Source: Phyllobacteriaceae bacterium (lineage in GTDB: Bacteria > Pseudomonadota > Alphaproteobacteria > Rhizobiales > Rhizobiaceae). From it: 64,000 nucleotides of DNA. The stretch spans positions 329,572 through 393,571 of the forward strand of contig PAPF01000007.1 in the NCBI GenBank assembly GCA_002708825.1, given 5' to 3'. Within the stretch, counting starts at the first letter, position 1, and every line of letters starts with the position of its first letter. A program made the translations under genes and the position numbers. Below the pieces are notes generated by a model. It made no database searches, was not told where the DNA came from, and saw only the letters and a list, made by a program, of their open reading frames with translations. This document shows positions 62,227 through 64,000 of this stretch, one piece after another.

Positions 62227-63345
62227 TCAGGCGACCTTGAGAGCCTGTTCTGGCGCCGCCATCTCGTAACCCAGGGCCTCGGCCACGGGGCCATTGGTGA
62301 TACGGCCGCGATGGACGTTCAGCCCGTTGCGCAGATGCGGGTTGTCGGCCAGCGCCTTGAGGCCCTTGTCGGCCAGTTGCAGGCCGTAATGCAGCGTCGC
62401 GTTGTTCAGTGCATGGGCCGAGGTGACCGGAACGGCACCCGGCATGTTGGCAACGCAGTAATGGATGATGCCGTCGACCTCGTATGTCGGATCGGCATGG
62501 GTGGTGGCCTTCGATGTCTCGAAACAGCCGCCCTGGTCGATGGCGACATCCACCAGAACGGCGCCCTTCTTCATGCCCGACAGCATTTCCCGGCTGACCA
62601 GCTTGGGCGCGGCTGCACCCGGAATGAGCACGGCGCCGACCACGCAATCGGCCGAGAAGCATTCCTCTTCCAGTGCCTCGACGGTGGAGTAGCGCGTGTG
62701 GACACGGCCGTTGAAGATCTCGTCCAGCTGGCGCAGGCGCGGGATCGAACGGTCGATAATGGTGACATCGGCGCCAAGGCCGACCGCCATCTTCGCCGCG
62801 TTCAGGCCGACCACGCCGCCGCCGATGATCGCCACCTTGCCCGGCAGCACGCCCGGCACGCCGCCCAGCAGCACGCCGCGTCCGCCATGTGCCTTCTGCA
62901 GCGCCGTGGCGCCGGCCTGGATGGCAAGCCGTCCGGCCACTTCCGACATCGGGGCGAGCAGCGGAAGGCCGCCGCGATCGTCCGTTACCGTTTCATAGGC
63001 AACGGCTGTCACGCCGCTGTCGATCAGGCCCTTCGTCTGCTCCGGATCCGGTGCCAGGTGCAGATAGGTGTAGAGGATCTGGCCCTCGCGCAACTGCACC
63101 CATTCCGACGGCTGCGGCTCCTTGACCTTGACGATCATGTCGGCCCTGGCGAACACCTCCTGGGCCGTTTTCGCGATGGCCGCCCCGGCGGCGCGATAGG
63201 CGTTGTCATCGGCACCGATTCCGGCACCGGCTCCGGTCTCGACGATGACCTCGTGGCCATGCGCGATATACTCGCGCACCGACCCCGGCGTCAGGCCGAC
63301 CCGGTATTCGTGGTTCTTGATTTCCCTGGGGCATCCAATGCGCAT
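62227..63345 (-). CDS. ald: Alanine dehydrogenase
   Basis: NAD-dependent enzyme of 372 residues that interconverts alanine and pyruvate plus ammonia. The substrate region [15 protein letters not shown] at the N-terminus and the Rossmann motif [17 protein letters not shown] near residue 174 are diagnostic, and the length is standard. It is divergent from an Lrp/AsnC regulator, the common arrangement for alanine-induced ald. Confidence 0.95.
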   Translation of the reverse strand: MRIGCPREIKNHEYRVGLTPGSVREYIAHGHEVIVETGAGAGIGADDNAYRAAGAAIAKTAQEVFARADMIVKVKEPQPSEWVQLREGQILYTYLHLAPDPEQTKGLIDSGVTAVAYETVTDDRGGLPLLAPMSEVAGRLAIQAGATALQKAHGGRGVLLGGVPGVLPGKVAIIGGGVVGLNAAKMAVGLGADVTIIDRSIPRLRQLDEIFNGRVHTRYSTVEALEEECFSADCVVGAVLIPGAAAPKLVSREMLSGMKKGAVLVDVAIDQGGCFETSKATTHADPTYEVDGIIHYCVANMPGAVPVTSAHALNNATLHYGLQLADKGLKALADNPHLRNGLNVHRGRITNGPVAEALGYEMAAPEQALKVA

Positions 63346-63382
63346 TGCGCTCTCCTCGACGGCGAATTCAGATGCGACTCAT

Positions 63383-63400
63383 TGTCTCTTAAAAGACGCA
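63383..63400. promoter_or_regulatory. Possible Lrp-type operator between ald and its regulator
   Basis: The imperfect palindrome TGTCTCTT-AA-AAGACGCA matches its own reverse at six of eight arm positions and lies 38 bases upstream of ald. The size and AT centre suit Lrp/AsnC proteins. Confidence 0.4.
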
Positions 63401-63489
63401 GAAGGGGTTTGCATTGTTCCGGTTCGCCCCTTGAAAATTCGGTGAAATCTTGTTCAAAAAGGCCGTTGTCACGCAAGAGGTTTGCGCCA

Positions 63490-63963
63490 ATGAATTTAGA
63501 CAAGATTGATATTGCCATCTTGTCGGCTCTTCAGGCGGAGGGCCGCATTTCCAATGCTGCGCTGGCCGAGAAGGTCGGCCTGTCGCAATCGGCCTGTTCC
63601 AGGCGCCTCGATGCGCTGGAAAAGGCGGGCGCGATCCGCGGTTATCATGCCCGCCTGCACAACCAGGCCTTGGGATACGGCCTGACCGCCATTGTCCATA
63701 TCTCGCTGTCGGGACAGTTCGAGAAGACGCTCAATGACTTCGAGGCGGCCATCAGGCGGGTGCCGAACGTGATGTCATGCTTTCTGGTGGCCGGCGAATA
63801 TGACTACATCCTGCGCATCGCGGCGCGCGATCTCCAGGACTACGAGCGTATTCACCGGGACTGGCTGACCGCGCTGCCCCATGTCACGAAGATCAATTCC
63901 ACCTTCGCCCTGCGCGAAGTGGTGGACAGGGCCGGGCGCGGCGTGGACCCGCAACTGCTCTGA
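63490..63963 (+). CDS. Lrp/AsnC-family regulator (probable regulator of ald)
   Basis: Regulator of 157 residues. An N-terminal HTH (KIDIAILSALQAEGRISNAALA, with recognition helix SQSACSRRLDALEKAG) is followed by the RAM ligand domain. It is divergent from ald with a 144-base gap, which points to AldR-like control by alanine. The long frame that runs through it from upstream is a shadow; the ATG at 63490 gives the standard start. Confidence 0.9.
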   Translation: MNLDKIDIAILSALQAEGRISNAALAEKVGLSQSACSRRLDALEKAGAIRGYHARLHNQALGYGLTAIVHISLSGQFEKTLNDFEAAIRRVPNVMSCFLVAGEYDYILRIAARDLQDYERIHRDWLTALPHVTKINSTFALREVVDRAGRGVDPQLL

Positions 63964-64000
63964 ACGGCCGTCAGGCCCATGCTGTCACGCCCGGTAGACC

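Noticed and set aside
62047..63963. Long frame running from opposite ald into the Lrp gene
   Set aside because: Only the part from 63490 resembles a protein (Lrp/AsnC); the rest is antisense to alanine dehydrogenase.
1..64000. CRISPR array or transposase genes
   Set aside because: I saw no regularly spaced repeats of CRISPR size, no cas genes and no recognisable insertion sequence in the window.

Overview
The window is GC-rich chromosomal DNA from an alphaproteobacterium, most likely a member of the Hyphomicrobiales (Rhizobiales) related to Phyllobacteriaceae. This rests on gene content and style: a long adenosylcobalamin-dependent ribonucleotide reductase, liv-type transporters, Pit and NptA-like phosphate carriers, an Lrp-controlled alanine dehydrogenase, and ATGA-coupled operons. 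No species can be named from the sequence alone.

Layout. 1-5416: a liv-type ABC uptake operon (3' end of the binding protein, then livH, livM, livG, livF) ending in an unusual two-domain alpha/beta-hydrolase. 5542-9893: nrdJ with two NrdR boxes 31 bp apart. 9894-11025: a MerR regulator and a small CDF metal transporter that share a textbook MerR-type promoter. 11077-14930: Pit phosphate carrier with a PHO box, NUDIX hydrolase, xanthine phosphoribosyltransferase, and an HDAC-family deacetylase directly behind a Pat-like acyl-CoA synthetase/GNAT acetyltransferase (14965-17754). 17859-21384: two tandem universal stress proteins, a CinA-type molybdopterin-binding protein and WrbA. 21525-22490: an anchored hydrolase.

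22525-32220: tRNA-Leu(UAA) carrying an integrated element of about 9.6 kb, bounded by a 57-bp duplication of the tRNA 3' half. It encodes a tyrosine integrase, an AlpA-like regulator, a DUF3987 replication protein next to an origin-like repeat structure, an intact HK97-type major capsid protein, an Xre-type repressor with paired operators, and several small unknown genes. I saw no portal, terminase, protease or tail gene. This is the most interesting locus: it reads as a compact phage satellite that carries its own capsid subunit, although a decayed prophage is not excluded.

32938-45289: a catabolic region with a peptide/opine-type ABC transporter, then a metallo-beta-lactamase-fold protein, an FAD monooxygenase, a DUF2783 protein, homogentisate dioxygenase (hmgA) and fumarylacetoacetase (fahA), and a VOC protein in a separate unit. 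Two promoters in it carry the same spaced GTTAC operator, which ties them into one regulon for breakdown of an aromatic compound through homogentisate. 45370-64000: ordinary chromosomal genes, including a lipoprotein hydrolase, TrkH, threonine ammonia-lyase, an NptA-like Na/Pi transporter, two MFS carriers, a short-chain dehydrogenase, a ChrR-like cupin protein that lacks the zinc cysteines of its anti-sigma domain, a cysK-alaX-GFA-sulfurtransferase-GNAT run, an OmpA-domain protein, and alanine dehydrogenase divergent from an Lrp/AsnC regulator.
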